Source of the DNA: Chryseobacterium sp. JUb7
GTDB lineage: Bacteria > Bacteroidota > Bacteroidia > Flavobacteriales > Weeksellaceae
Direction: 5' to 3'
Length of the DNA stretch: 64,000 nt
Assembly (NCBI RefSeq): GCF_024806495.1
Contig: NZ_JANUFF010000013.1
Span: 57,621 to 121,620, forward strand
Shown here: piece after piece, positions 16,302 to 24,650 of the stretch
How the letters are laid out: each line of letters starts with the position of its first letter
Position numbering within the stretch: the stretch's first letter is position 1
Program-made: the position numbers and the translations under genes
Notes under the pieces: generated by a model
The model's input: the letters and a program-made list of their open reading frames with translations, nothing else
What the model was told of the DNA's origin: nothing
Database searches by the model: none

Positions 16302-17501
16302 ATGAAAAAATATCTAATCGCTGCTGCAGTTTTTTGCTACGGATTTGCGTTTTCACAACAAAAGCAAGTAAAAAGAGCTGCTGTAGGTTTTTTGAACGTA
16401 GAAAACCTTTGGGACATTGTTCCTTCTGCGGATTATATAGACGGAACACTATCTGTTTCTAATCCTGCATTCCACAGAAGTGTACCGATCGACTCTCTGA
16501 AGTTTTTAGAAACAACAGAAGATTACAAAGGGGAATGGAATGACGAGCTTCTGAAAGGCAAAAAAGTGATTCGCCATCAGATTTTAGCAGATGATTTCAC
16601 CGAAAACAGCCCAAAAAGATGGGGCACGAAGTTTTACAACCAAAAACTTGAAAACGAAGCTAAAGTTATTTCCGAACTGGGAAGACAATATACCAATGAC
16701 AACCCTGCTATCTGCGGATTGATCGAAGTTGAAAACAGACAGGTTATCGAAGACCTGATCAAGCAGCCGGCTTTAGCAAAAAGCAATTACGGAATTGTTC
16801 ATTTCAATTCTTATGATTCAAGAGGTATCGATGTGGCAATTATTTATCAAAAAGGAAGATTCTCTGTCTTGAATTCATACAAAAAGGAAATTAAAATCTT
16901 CAACGAAGACGGAAGAAGAGAATATACGAGAGATATTGTAGTTGCAATCGGTTTATTAGATGGTGAAAAAGTAGCTGTTTTAATGAACCACTGGCCTTCA
17001 AGAAGAGGTGGTGAAGCTATTTCACAAGCCAAAAGAAATGCTGCAGCCACTGTACTGAAAACAGAAATGGACAAAATCACCGCTGAAAATCCGGGAATCA
17101 AAATTTTCTCAATGGGTGACTATAACGATGACCCTGTAAGTCCGAGTTTGAAAAAATATCTAAGCGCAGTGGGAGATTCGAGCGAATTATCTGATAAATA
17201 TCCTTATTATAATTTAATGTATAAATTGTTTAAGGCAGGCGTGGCTTCTCTTGCTTACAGAGATGCTCCGAATTTGTTTGACCAGATTATTGTTTCAAAG
17301 AATTTATATTCTCCTGAAAAAATTACTCCGACTTACAGTATCTTCAAGGCCGAAATCTACGCTCCGTCTTATTTAGTTAATAAAGAAGGGCAATGGAAAG
17401 GATATCCTCTACGTTCTTGGGACGGTGACAGGTTCACCGGAGGTTACAGTGACCACTTTCCGGCAGTTTCAATTGTCCAGAAAGAATACATAAAAAAATA
17501 A
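16302..17501 (+). CDS. Secreted endonuclease/exonuclease/phosphatase (DNase I fold) protein
   Basis: A 399-residue protein with a signal peptide (MKKYLIAAAVFCYGFAFSQ). All motifs of the DNase I-like family are present: GFLNVENLWD near 36, GLIEVEN with the metal-binding Glu, NHWPSRRGG with the catalytic His, GDYNDDP, and SDHFPAV at the C-terminus. Such proteins hydrolyse phosphodiester bonds in DNA or RNA, or sometimes in phospholipids. The frame is open from TTG 16284, but ATG 16302 gives the proper signal peptide. It is divergent from a TonB receptor/DUF5689 operon. Extracellular or periplasmic nucleic acid degradation is the likely role. Confidence 0.88.
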   Translation: MKKYLIAAAVFCYGFAFSQQKQVKRAAVGFLNVENLWDIVPSADYIDGTLSVSNPAFHRSVPIDSLKFLETTEDYKGEWNDELLKGKKVIRHQILADDFTENSPKRWGTKFYNQKLENEAKVISELGRQYTNDNPAICGLIEVENRQVIEDLIKQPALAKSNYGIVHFNSYDSRGIDVAIIYQKGRFSVLNSYKKEIKIFNEDGRREYTRDIVVAIGLLDGEKVAVLMNHWPSRRGGEAISQAKRNAAATVLKTEMDKITAENPGIKIFSMGDYNDDPVSPSLKKYLSAVGDSSELSDKYPYYNLMYKLFKAGVASLAYRDAPNLFDQIIVSKNLYSPEKITPTYSIFKAEIYAPSYLVNKEGQWKGYPLRSWDGDRFTGGYSDHFPAVSIVQKEYIKK

Positions 17502-17513
17502 TTCAAAAATAAT

Positions 17514-17541
17514 GACTGTCTCAAAAGGACAGTCTTTTTTT
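17514..17541 (+). terminator. Terminator after the nuclease gene
   Basis: A 7-bp stem (17514-17520 with 17528-17534) is followed by seven T. Confidence 0.88.
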
Positions 17542-17634
17542 ATAAAATAAGCACTACACAAGCACATATTTTATGCTATTCTTCGCAATAGAATGTTTTT
17601 TGTAAATATTTTAAAAATTATTTAAAATTTTAAT

Positions 17635-17642
17635 TAGTTTTG
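17635..17642 (+). promoter_or_regulatory. -7 element TAGTTTTG
   Basis: It fits TAnnTTTG, with the next ATG at 17711 (leader about 65 bases). No well-spaced TTG was found. Confidence 0.5.
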
Positions 17643-17710
17643 TAAATCACCAAATGTTGAAATTTGTTGATCAAAACTAATAATCTAAAATTCCAATTAA
17701 ATATTTATTT

Positions 17711-18205
17711 ATGAAAAAAGCATTTTTTGCATTCTCAGTATTGCTAACAGGTTTAGTATCTGCACAAATTTTCACACCTACCGGATCGGTAGACGGACCT
17801 ACTTCAGATCCATCAACCGGATTTATCGGTATCGGAACTAAAAATCCCGACGCTTTCTTAACAGTGAAAGGCGGCATCCATGCTGAAGAAGTAAAAGTAG
17901 ACACCAACGTTCCACCCGATTACGTATTTCAAAAATACTATACAGGAACTTCAGTACTATGGCCAGAATATCAGATGCCAACTTTAGAAGAAATTGAAAA
18001 ATTCACAAAAGACAACCATCACCTTCCGGAAATTCCATCTGCTAAGGAAATACAGCAAAACGGCATGGATCTGGGACAAATGAGCAAGCTTCTTTTACAA
18101 AAAGTTGAAGAACTTACTTTATATACCATAGAGCAGAATAAGCTGATTAAAGAACAACAAAAAAGGATTGAAGCTTTAGAGAGCCAAAGCAAATCTAAAA
18201 AATAA
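17711..18205 (+). CDS. Secreted coiled-coil protein with tail-fibre-like C-terminal region
   Basis: A 164-residue protein with a signal peptide (MKKAFFAFSVLLTGLVSAQ). The middle has the repeat-type motif GIGTKNPDAFLTVKGGIHAEEV known from flavobacterial surface proteins related to phage tail-fibre tips. Next comes YQMPTLEEIEKFTKDNHHLP followed by EIPSAKEIQQNGMDLGQM. Residues 125-164 form a coiled coil. This layout is common in Flavobacteriia, where the C-terminal part resembles the region before an intramolecular chaperone; no chaperone domain is present here. The gene precedes a T9SS-secreted protein by 36 bases and is likely co-transcribed. Function is unknown; it is not evidence for a prophage. 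Confidence 0.8.
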   Translation: MKKAFFAFSVLLTGLVSAQIFTPTGSVDGPTSDPSTGFIGIGTKNPDAFLTVKGGIHAEEVKVDTNVPPDYVFQKYYTGTSVLWPEYQMPTLEEIEKFTKDNHHLPEIPSAKEIQQNGMDLGQMSKLLLQKVEELTLYTIEQNKLIKEQQKRIEALESQSKSKK

Positions 18206-18241
18206 TTCATTAAAGTTTTACCATTAAAAAATTAATGAATT

Positions 18242-19930
18242 ATGAAAAAAATACTAGTACTCGCTTTATTAATAAGCCTGTTTTCATGGAATAGATCATA
18301 TTCCCAGTCCGTAGGAGCTGATATTGTGATTGTCATAGACAATTCTTATTATCAACTTAGTGATCCCAGTTACCAGATTGTGAAGTCTTCTGCCGGGAAA
18401 TTAGTAGAAACTTTACTGAACTGTAACAGCAACAACAGAGTGGCCGTTGCCCAGTATGGCATGAGCCAGCTAAGCGACCCACAAACTGCACCGTATTACT
18501 TTCCAAAGGTTTATCTTGAATCCGATTTTACTACCGATCCCTTGACTGCATTAAGTTTCAGCAGGAGATTTAACAGTGGCGGATCTATGTTTCATGAAAC
18601 TCTGGGACTTCTTGAAAATGCTTTAACCGGTACAGCCAATCCGGCTATTGTAAGTCCTGTAGGATCTTTAAGCCGAAATCCGGCAGTTCCTCTTATTTTT
18701 GTTTTATTTACAACTTCTGAGCGTAATACCGGAGGATGGGGAGGCGGCTATCTTGTAAATTATTATTCTACCAATTATGCGTCAAATAATAACGCCAAGT
18801 TTCAGAATGTTGTAAACCTTAAAAATAATATGGGAGCGAACTTTGCTGTCGTATTATACAACAGCAATCAAACGGCAATTGATGCAGCTGCAACAATTGC
18901 AAGCACAGGAGGCTCTTATTACGGAATAACAGAATCCTACGATATAGATCCTGATGGAGGTCATACTCCAAGAATACTTCTTCAGAAGCCGCTGTATAAT
19001 TTTCAATTGACCCAGAGCGAAATTACAGATATGGCAACTGCAATTTGCACCATTTTACCCGCCAAAGCCAAATTCTATTTCGAACCTCGCGAATGGTGTT
19101 ACGGACAAGACTATCCGCTACCTGTATTTGGAACAATAGCACTACCACAAGGCGCAAGCGTATCGAATATAAAATTAAGGACTAGAAATATTTTCACGGG
19201 AGCAGTTTATCCTGCCAACACAGTAGGATCAGTGGTTGGAAATGATTTTTCCTTTTTTATAAATCAGGGAGATTTAACCAACCCGCAAACCGGGGCATAT
19301 CAGTTTGAAGTTTATCTTGAATACACCAACGGATTAACGACCGGATCTGTGGTAAACACCAATTCATATCCTTTTTTCAACTATGATTTAAGTTATGACT
19401 GCTGCAATGGGAATGACGTCTATGTAACAAATCCTGTACTCCCTTCATCGTCAGATTCACAAGCTTCTATGGGAGGATTGGTAGCCAATAACATTATTTA
19501 TAACACTGCTACAGCCAGCTACCATGCAGGTGATTATGTGATACTGAAAGATGGGTTTTATGCACGGTCCGGATCTGATGTTCACATATTTGCAAAACCT
19601 TGTTTCCAGCAAGGCAGCCGAAATGCAAATATTTCAAATAGTACATCTACTCAAGGACCAACTTTGATGACAAGTACAGGACCAGCTCCGGCTATAAAAA
19701 CCATTAAAGTATCTCCGAATCCTAACAATGGTTTATTTAAAATAATTTTAGATAAATCCGAAACCGGAACTCTTCAGATTGCAGATATGAATGGAAAAAC
19801 GGTATTAGAAAAATCGTTTAGTAATGAAAAAGAGATCAGTGTAAGCTTAGAAAGGCAACTCAGCGGCACATATATCATAAAAGCAATTACCAAAAGTGGA
19901 ATTTCTACCGGAAAAACAATTAAAAAATAA
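18242..19930 (+). CDS. T9SS-secreted protein with vWA-like domain and 3-coathanger-like stack
   Basis: A 562-residue protein. Signal peptide to about residue 22 (WNRSYSQ). Residues 24-270 look like a von Willebrand A domain, beginning VGADIVIVIDNSYY where DNS is a partial MIDAS metal site. A beta-rich middle follows, then about 400-452 carries a short repeat unit with YHAGDYVILKDGFYARSGSDVH, as in the 3-coathanger stack of Bacteroidota surface proteins. Residues 485-562 form a type A T9SS sorting domain (IKVSPNPNNGLFKI ... GTYIIKAITKSG). It would be exported by the type IX system and attached or released at the surface, perhaps acting in adhesion. The ligand is unknown. Confidence 0.85.
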   Translation: MKKILVLALLISLFSWNRSYSQSVGADIVIVIDNSYYQLSDPSYQIVKSSAGKLVETLLNCNSNNRVAVAQYGMSQLSDPQTAPYYFPKVYLESDFTTDPLTALSFSRRFNSGGSMFHETLGLLENALTGTANPAIVSPVGSLSRNPAVPLIFVLFTTSERNTGGWGGGYLVNYYSTNYASNNNAKFQNVVNLKNNMGANFAVVLYNSNQTAIDAAATIASTGGSYYGITESYDIDPDGGHTPRILLQKPLYNFQLTQSEITDMATAICTILPAKAKFYFEPREWCYGQDYPLPVFGTIALPQGASVSNIKLRTRNIFTGAVYPANTVGSVVGNDFSFFINQGDLTNPQTGAYQFEVYLEYTNGLTTGSVVNTNSYPFFNYDLSYDCCNGNDVYVTNPVLPSSSDSQASMGGLVANNIIYNTATASYHAGDYVILKDGFYARSGSDVHIFAKPCFQQGSRNANISNSTSTQGPTLMTSTGPAPAIKTIKVSPNPNNGLFKIILDKSETGTLQIADMNGKTVLEKSFSNEKEISVSLERQLSGTYIIKAITKSGISTGKTIKK

Positions 19931-19940
19931 AGGTTAATAA

Positions 19941-19969
19941 AAAAGGTTCAGAGCAATTCTGAACCTTTT
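19941..19969. terminator. Bidirectional terminator between T9SS protein and sodA
   Basis: A 12-bp perfect stem (19941-19952 with 19958-19969) has A and T runs on either side and serves both convergent genes. Confidence 0.9.
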
Positions 19970-19989
19970 CATTTTATAATAGCTAAAAA

Positions 19990-20586
19990 TTATTTGTTGA
20001 ATAATTCCTCTACTTTATCCCAGTTTACTACAGAGAAGAACGCTGCTACATAGTCAGGTCTTCTGTTTTGATAGTTTAAATAATAAGCGTGCTCCCAAAC
20101 ATCAAGTCCTAGAACCGGAGTTCCTTTCACGTCTGCAACAGGCATTAACGGGTTATCCTGGTTTGGAGTTGAAGATACGGAAACAGAACCGTCAGCATTT
20201 TTTATCAACCAAGCCCATCCTGATCCAAATCTTGTTTTAGCAGCATCCGAAAAATCAGTTTTGAATTTTTCCAGACCTCCGTAAGCTTCGATAGCAGCTT
20301 TCACATTTCCTACTGGCTCATTGCTTCCTCCAGGAGTTAAGATTTCCCAGAACAAAGAGTGGTTAAAATGTCCTCCTCCATTGTTTCTTACCGCTGGTTT
20401 ATCAGTTCCTGTCTGGCAGATCTCTTCTATAGTTTTTCCTTCTAAATCAGTTCCTTTAATGGCATTATTTAAATTGTCGATATATGCCTGGTGGTGCTTT
20501 GTATGGTGGATTTCCATAGTTTTTGCATCAATTGTTGGCTCTAAAGCATCGTAAGCATATCCTAATTTTGGTAATTCAAATGACAT
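19990..20586 (-). CDS. sodA: Superoxide dismutase, Mn/Fe type
   Basis: A 198-residue cytosolic enzyme that converts superoxide to hydrogen peroxide and oxygen. The metal ligands are His27 region (MEIHHTKHHQAY), His in GGGHFNHSLFW, and Asp and His in LDVWEHAYYLNY. The Gly-rich GGGHFNHS and the downstream TPNQDNPLM Gln are the Mn-type signature, so sodA is preferred over sodB, though cambialistic enzymes occur in Bacteroidota. It has its own promoter 26 bases before the ATG and ends at a bidirectional terminator. Confidence 0.95.
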   Translation of the reverse strand: MSFELPKLGYAYDALEPTIDAKTMEIHHTKHHQAYIDNLNNAIKGTDLEGKTIEEICQTGTDKPAVRNNGGGHFNHSLFWEILTPGGSNEPVGNVKAAIEAYGGLEKFKTDFSDAAKTRFGSGWAWLIKNADGSVSVSSTPNQDNPLMPVADVKGTPVLGLDVWEHAYYLNYQNRRPDYVAAFFSVVNWDKVEELFNK

Positions 20587-20611
20587 AATTATTATTTTTA
20601 ATGTTATAAAC

Positions 20612-20642
20612 CAAAGTTAGCCATAAATTAAGCTATATTCAA
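20612..20642 (-). promoter_or_regulatory. Promoter TTG-N20-TAACTTTG of sodA
   Basis: On the minus strand, TTG at 20642-20640 and TAACTTTG at 20619-20612 are spaced 20 bases apart; the ATG is 26 bases further. Confidence 0.75.
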
Positions 20643-20875
20643 AAAATGGAGATTACTTTAATAAATCTTTAACATTGATATATTGATTTAGAATAATTTT
20701 AATTTCTGAGGAAGCAAGTCGGATGCGGGAAGATGGACGTTTTTGAAGTTTGAAAACAGTCTTTTTGCTTTTAATATAAAATTAATTTTTTAAATTAAAA
20801 TTTAATAATACAAAAAAATAAAACGCAATCATTAAAAACTTCCATCGCTTTTCTTCCAGCCAAAAAAAACCAACA

Positions 20876-20911
20876 AAAAAGCACGAACCCAAAGGTCCGT
20901 GCTTCTCATTA
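20876..20911 (-). terminator. Terminator of rho
   Basis: The hairpin AGCACG...CGTGCT with an added ACC/GGT stem and one mismatch (20880-20902) is followed on the minus strand by a T-rich run. Confidence 0.8.
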
Positions 20912-20927
20912 ACAATATTAAATTAAT

Positions 20928-22757
20928 TTATTTATTCATAGACATCAGGAATTCCTCGTTATTACGGGTTCCTTTGATGTTTTTACTTACAAATTCCATA
21001 GCTTCTACAGGATTCATTTCAGAAAGATACTTTCTTAAAATCCACATTCTCTGCGAAGTCACTTCATCCAGAAGAAGATCATCTCTACGGGTGCTTGAAG
21101 CAACCAGATCAATCGCCGGATAAATTCTTCTGTTAGCAATTTTTCTGTCTAACTGAAGTTCCATATTACCCGTTCCTTTGAATTCTTCAAAGATTACTTC
21201 ATCCATTTTAGAACCCGTATCAATAAGAGCTGTTGCAATAATCGTCAATGAACCGCCACCTTCGATTTTTCTTGCTGCTCCGAAGAATCTTTTCGGTTTG
21301 TGAAGAGCATTCGCATCAACCCCACCCGATAAAACTTTACCTGAAGCTGGGGTAACAGTATTATAAGCTCTTGCCAATCTGGTAATTGAGTCTAATAAAA
21401 TCACAACATCATGTCCGCATTCAACCATTCTTTGAGCTTTTGCTAAAACAAGGTTGGCTACTTTCACATGTTTTTCAGCTGCTTCATCAAATGTAGATGC
21501 AATTACTTCTGCATTTACACTTCTTTCCATATCGGTAACCTCTTCCGGACGTTCGTCAATAAGAAGTACCATCATATACACCTCGGGGTGATTGGAAGCA
21601 ATTGAATTGGCAATATCTTTAAGTAACATTGTTTTACCCGTTTTTGGCTGGGCTACAATCATTGCTCTCTGTCCTTTTCCGATAGGAGCAATTAAATCAA
21701 CAATTCTTGTGGACATTGTAGAATTATTTCCTGTCAGATTAAATTTCTCTTCCGGGAAAAGCGGGGTAAGATATTCAAAAGCAACACGGTCTTTAATAAA
21801 AGCAAGATCACGTCCGTTAACTTCTGTTGGTTTTAGTAAAGAGAAATATTTTTCACCTTCTTTTGGAAGTCTTACAATACCTCTTACTGTATCTCCTGTT
21901 TTTAAACCAAAATTTCTGATTTGTGCCGTCGAAACATACACATCATCCGGTGACGAAATATAACTGAAATCCGACGAACGTAAAAATCCGTAGTTATCAG
22001 GTAAAATTTCCAAAACACCTTCGATACTTACCATACCGTCGAAACTGAACTCTTTTTTGTGCTCGTGGTGTTCCTCCTGTCTCTCAGAATGCTGTTGTCT
22101 ATTCTGATTTTGGTTTTGATTCGGGTTTTGATTTTGATTTCTATGTTGGTTTCCGCTGTTTTGCGGATGATTTTGTCCTTTTTGAGGTCTAGCCTGAGTT
22201 TGTTGTTGAGGGATGTTAGGCTTTTCTTCTGCTGGAGCAGATTCCTGAGGTTCTGTGTTTTTAGGAGCTTCTGTTTTGGGTTGAGGGGATTCGGTATTAC
22301 CGTTTTCCGCTACAGGAAGTCTTTTTCTTTTTCTCTTCGCTGCGTTAGCATTTGAAGTTTCATCTGTGATTGTTTCTGCTTTTACCTCTTCAGGCTCTTC
22401 AGCTTTTACTTCTTCGGAAACAATTTCTTTTTCTTCTGTTTTTATTTCTGCTGTTACCTTTGGTTCTGCAGCAGGTTTTGCCGCCGGGGCCTTAGGTTTT
22501 GCTGCAGGTTTCTTTGGAGCAGCTTTTTTCACAGGCGCTTTGGCTGGTTTTTCAGCGGGCGCTTCCTCAGTATTCATACTGGCTTCTGTGGCGTTGAAAT
22601 AATCTTTGGCAACTTTAGGGTTAGAAGCTTGAAAGTCAAGAATAGCAAAGATTTTATCATTCTCATTGCTGTTTCTTGCAACTTTAACGCCTAAATCCTT
22701 TAAGATTTTAGTCAGTTCCGTTACGGATTTTGACCTTAACGTTTCTATGTTAAACAT
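20928..22757 (-). CDS. rho: Transcription termination factor Rho with long disordered insertion
   Basis: A 609-residue hexameric RNA helicase. Residues 1-45 are the Rho N-terminal helical domain. Residues 70-240 are a low-complexity insertion, first Ala/Pro/Lys/Glu-rich and then Gln/Asn/His-rich, seen in Bacteroidota Rho but absent in E. coli (419 residues). The RNA-binding OB domain follows (about 240-320, GVLEILPDNYGFLRSSDFSY), then the ATPase with P-loop AQPKTGKTMLL, Walker B VVILLDSITRLARAYN and R-loop region. Such Q/N-rich insertions are known in some phyla to affect termination or phase behaviour. The promoter is TTG-N19-TAGATTTG. The leader is about 75 bases, long enough for autoregulation. 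Confidence 0.96.
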   Translation of the reverse strand: MFNIETLRSKSVTELTKILKDLGVKVARNSNENDKIFAILDFQASNPKVAKDYFNATEASMNTEEAPAEKPAKAPVKKAAPKKPAAKPKAPAAKPAAEPKVTAEIKTEEKEIVSEEVKAEEPEEVKAETITDETSNANAAKRKRKRLPVAENGNTESPQPKTEAPKNTEPQESAPAEEKPNIPQQQTQARPQKGQNHPQNSGNQHRNQNQNPNQNQNQNRQQHSERQEEHHEHKKEFSFDGMVSIEGVLEILPDNYGFLRSSDFSYISSPDDVYVSTAQIRNFGLKTGDTVRGIVRLPKEGEKYFSLLKPTEVNGRDLAFIKDRVAFEYLTPLFPEEKFNLTGNNSTMSTRIVDLIAPIGKGQRAMIVAQPKTGKTMLLKDIANSIASNHPEVYMMVLLIDERPEEVTDMERSVNAEVIASTFDEAAEKHVKVANLVLAKAQRMVECGHDVVILLDSITRLARAYNTVTPASGKVLSGGVDANALHKPKRFFGAARKIEGGGSLTIIATALIDTGSKMDEVIFEEFKGTGNMELQLDRKIANRRIYPAIDLVASSTRRDDLLLDEVTSQRMWILRKYLSEMNPVEAMEFVSKNIKGTRNNEEFLMSMNK

Positions 22758-22836
22758 ATTTAATGTAAAAATGTAATTAATTGTGAGTAAGAAAAGTAAG
22801 TCCGGTGACTTTTGTTTTCAAGTACATTGTATAATG

Positions 22837-22866
22837 CAAATCTACACTTATTTTTGAATTGTGCAA
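22837..22866 (-). promoter_or_regulatory. Promoter TTG-N19-TAGATTTG of rho
   Basis: On the minus strand, TTG at 22866-22864 and TAGATTTG at 22844-22837. It interleaves with the plus-strand promoter at 22854-22883. Confidence 0.75.
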
Positions 22867-22883
22867 AATTTATAGTACTTTTG
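22854..22883 (+). promoter_or_regulatory. Promoter TTG-N19-TACTTTTG of the DUF4293 gene
   Basis: TTG at 22854-22856 and TACTTTTG at 22876-22883; the ATG is at 22902. The -33 regions of this and the rho promoter cross. Confidence 0.75.
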
Positions 22884-22901
22884 CCTAGAATTTAATATTC
22901 G

Positions 22902-23291
22902 ATGCTACAAAGAATACAGACTATATGGACTTTTTTAGCAGTTTTGGCTGCTGTGTTTCTGTTCGTTACAGGACAGGACGTCATCATTTCAGCTTCTATT
23001 CCTTTGCTGAATATAGGTTGTGTGGTACTTGTTTTGGTTGGGTTACTGAGTGTATTCAGCTTTAAAAACAGAAAGAGACAAATTTTGCTGAATAACATCA
23101 GCATCATTATAAACGCTTTGTTGATTGGTGTATTGATTTACTGGTTACAAAACTTATCCGGAGGAATGCAATTTCCTGAGAAGGGTATTGAGCCGATTTT
23201 CCCATTGATCGCGATTATCTGTTTGATTATTTCAAACGTTTATATCAAGAAAGATGAAAGGCTCGTAAAATCTGTAGACAGACTTCGATAA
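22902..23291 (+). CDS. DUF4293 family membrane protein
   Basis: A 129-residue protein with four transmembrane helices and the typical start MLQRIQTIWTFLAVLAA. The end (IKKDERLVKSVDRLR) is a charged tail as in DUF4293 proteins of Bacteroidota, which are often located next to rho. The function is unknown. It has its own promoter divergent from rho and its own terminator. Confidence 0.9.
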   Translation: MLQRIQTIWTFLAVLAAVFLFVTGQDVIISASIPLLNIGCVVLVLVGLLSVFSFKNRKRQILLNNISIIINALLIGVLIYWLQNLSGGMQFPEKGIEPIFPLIAIICLIISNVYIKKDERLVKSVDRLR

Positions 23292-23315
23292 CCGTACAAC
23301 GATTTTTTGAGTAAG

Positions 23316-23345
23316 AACAGCTTCTTTTAGGAGCTGTTTTTTTAT
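23316..23345 (+). terminator. Terminator after DUF4293 gene
   Basis: A 7-bp stem (23316-23322 with 23332-23338) is followed by a long T run. Confidence 0.85.
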
Positions 23346-23507
23346 TTTTAAATTAATACAGATTTGATCTATATAATATGCAATCCCTGTCAAGGATTCA
23401 CCAAAAAGACACATTCAGTCATCTGTGAAAATCCACAGGATTTGAAGGAGAAAGAAATAAAAAAATTTAGATGCAACATTTGCGTTTCAACTACGACATA
23501 TTATTTA

Positions 23508-23515
23508 TAAATTTG
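23508..23515 (+). promoter_or_regulatory. -7 element TAAATTTG of the M28 peptidase gene
   Basis: It ends 8 bases before ATG 23523, implying a very short leader. A TTG lies 25 bases upstream, which is longer than usual. Confidence 0.55.
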
Positions 23516-23522
23516 ATCTAAA

Positions 23523-24446
23523 ATGAAAAAACTAACCTATCTTACCTTTTCACTGTTTTCAGTTTTCTCCTTTGCACAGGAAGTTTCAAAAGAAAAAATC
23601 CAGACTGTATTATCGACGCTGGCTTCTGACGAAATGAAAGGACGTGAAATCGGAACTCAGGAAAATGATAATGCCGCCAATTATATTGCTACGCTTTTCA
23701 AGGAAAATAATCTAGAATACTGTACCGGAAATTCTTACTTGGTTCCATTTGATTACAAAGGAAAAACAGCTTATAATGTTTGCGGAATCAAGAAGGGAAA
23801 AACAGATAAATACCTTGGATTCTCAGGTCATTTCGATCATATCGGAACTACTAACAAAACGAATGGCGACAACATCTACAACGGGGCAGATGATGATGCA
23901 AGCGGAATCACCACACTGGTAGGAATCGCTGACTATTTTAAAAACAAAAAACCTGATTTTTCAATGGTTTTCATGGCATTCAATGGAGAAGAAAAGGGAA
24001 TGCTGGGTTCAAAAGCTATTGCTAAGGATAAAAATCTCGATCCAATTTACAATAACATGACCAGTCTTTTCAATTTTGAAATGGTGGCAACAGAATCTGA
24101 ATTTGGAAAAAATGCAGTATTCATGACAGGAGATGAATTTTCTGATCTGGCTGAACTCTTTAATAAAAATGCCGTGAACGGATTGAAAATAAATCCGGAT
24201 CCATATGCTAAGGAACAGTTATTCTACAGATCAGACAATGTAAGTTTTGTAAAAAAGAAAATTATCGCTCATTCTATTTCCACAGCCGACATGAGTAAAA
24301 TAAAACACTACCATCAGGTAAGTGATGATGTAACCGTGGTAGATTTTGATAATCTTACACAGATCATCAACAACTTCGGAAAGACATTAGAAAAACTGAC
24401 TCCAAAGAATTTTGCACCTAAATATAATGACAAAGTAAGATTTTAA
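23523..24446 (+). CDS. M28 family metallopeptidase, secreted
   Basis: A 307-residue protein with a signal peptide (MKKLTYLTFSLFSVFSFAQ). The di-zinc aminopeptidase motifs are present: SGHFDHIG, YNGADDDASG with the bridging Asp, NGEEKGMLGS with the catalytic Glu, and His in KIKHYHQVSDD. It would remove N-terminal residues from peptides in the periplasm or outside. It is monocistronic, with its own -7 element and terminator. Confidence 0.93.
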   Translation: MKKLTYLTFSLFSVFSFAQEVSKEKIQTVLSTLASDEMKGREIGTQENDNAANYIATLFKENNLEYCTGNSYLVPFDYKGKTAYNVCGIKKGKTDKYLGFSGHFDHIGTTNKTNGDNIYNGADDDASGITTLVGIADYFKNKKPDFSMVFMAFNGEEKGMLGSKAIAKDKNLDPIYNNMTSLFNFEMVATESEFGKNAVFMTGDEFSDLAELFNKNAVNGLKINPDPYAKEQLFYRSDNVSFVKKKIIAHSISTADMSKIKHYHQVSDDVTVVDFDNLTQIINNFGKTLEKLTPKNFAPKYNDKVRF

Positions 24447-24465
24447 TAAAATTTTAATCATAAAG

Positions 24466-24495
24466 AAAACCACCATTTTTTGGTGGTTTTTATTT
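24466..24495 (+). terminator. Terminator after the M28 peptidase gene
   Basis: A 10-bp perfect stem (24466-24475 with 24481-24490, loop TTTTT) with a T-rich tail. Confidence 0.92.
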
Positions 24496-24622
24496 TATAT
24501 CAAAACAAAAAATCATCTTAAAGGCAACCAATTATCCAAAGGCTGTAACAAATCCTCAAGAACTGAAACATATTAGGGTAAAGTAAAAGACTATTAAAAA
24601 ACGTCTTATCATTTAAATTACG

Positions 24623-24630
24623 TAATTTTG
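24623..24630 (+). promoter_or_regulatory. -7 element TAATTTTG of the ABC exporter gene
   Basis: It lies 21 bases before ATG 24651. No TTG at the right distance is seen. Confidence 0.55.
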
Positions 24631-24650
24631 CTATCCAATTTTTTCATTGA

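Larger units (their letters stand above)
20587..20927. other. Spacer between rho and sodA
   Basis: A region of 341 bases holding the sodA promoter, the rho terminator, and two short purine/pyrimidine-rich segments (20708-20735 and 20838-20862) that look like a degenerate inverted intergenic repeat. No gene is seen. Confidence 0.55.

Noticed and set aside
17711..18205. Prophage tail gene
   Set aside because: It has a signal peptide, no phage genes are nearby, and such motifs are common in flavobacterial secreted proteins.
22059..22602. Plus-strand ORFs opposite the rho insertion
   Set aside because: They are open only because of the low-complexity codons of rho on the other strand; composition is repetitive Leu/Ser/Phe without a start signal.
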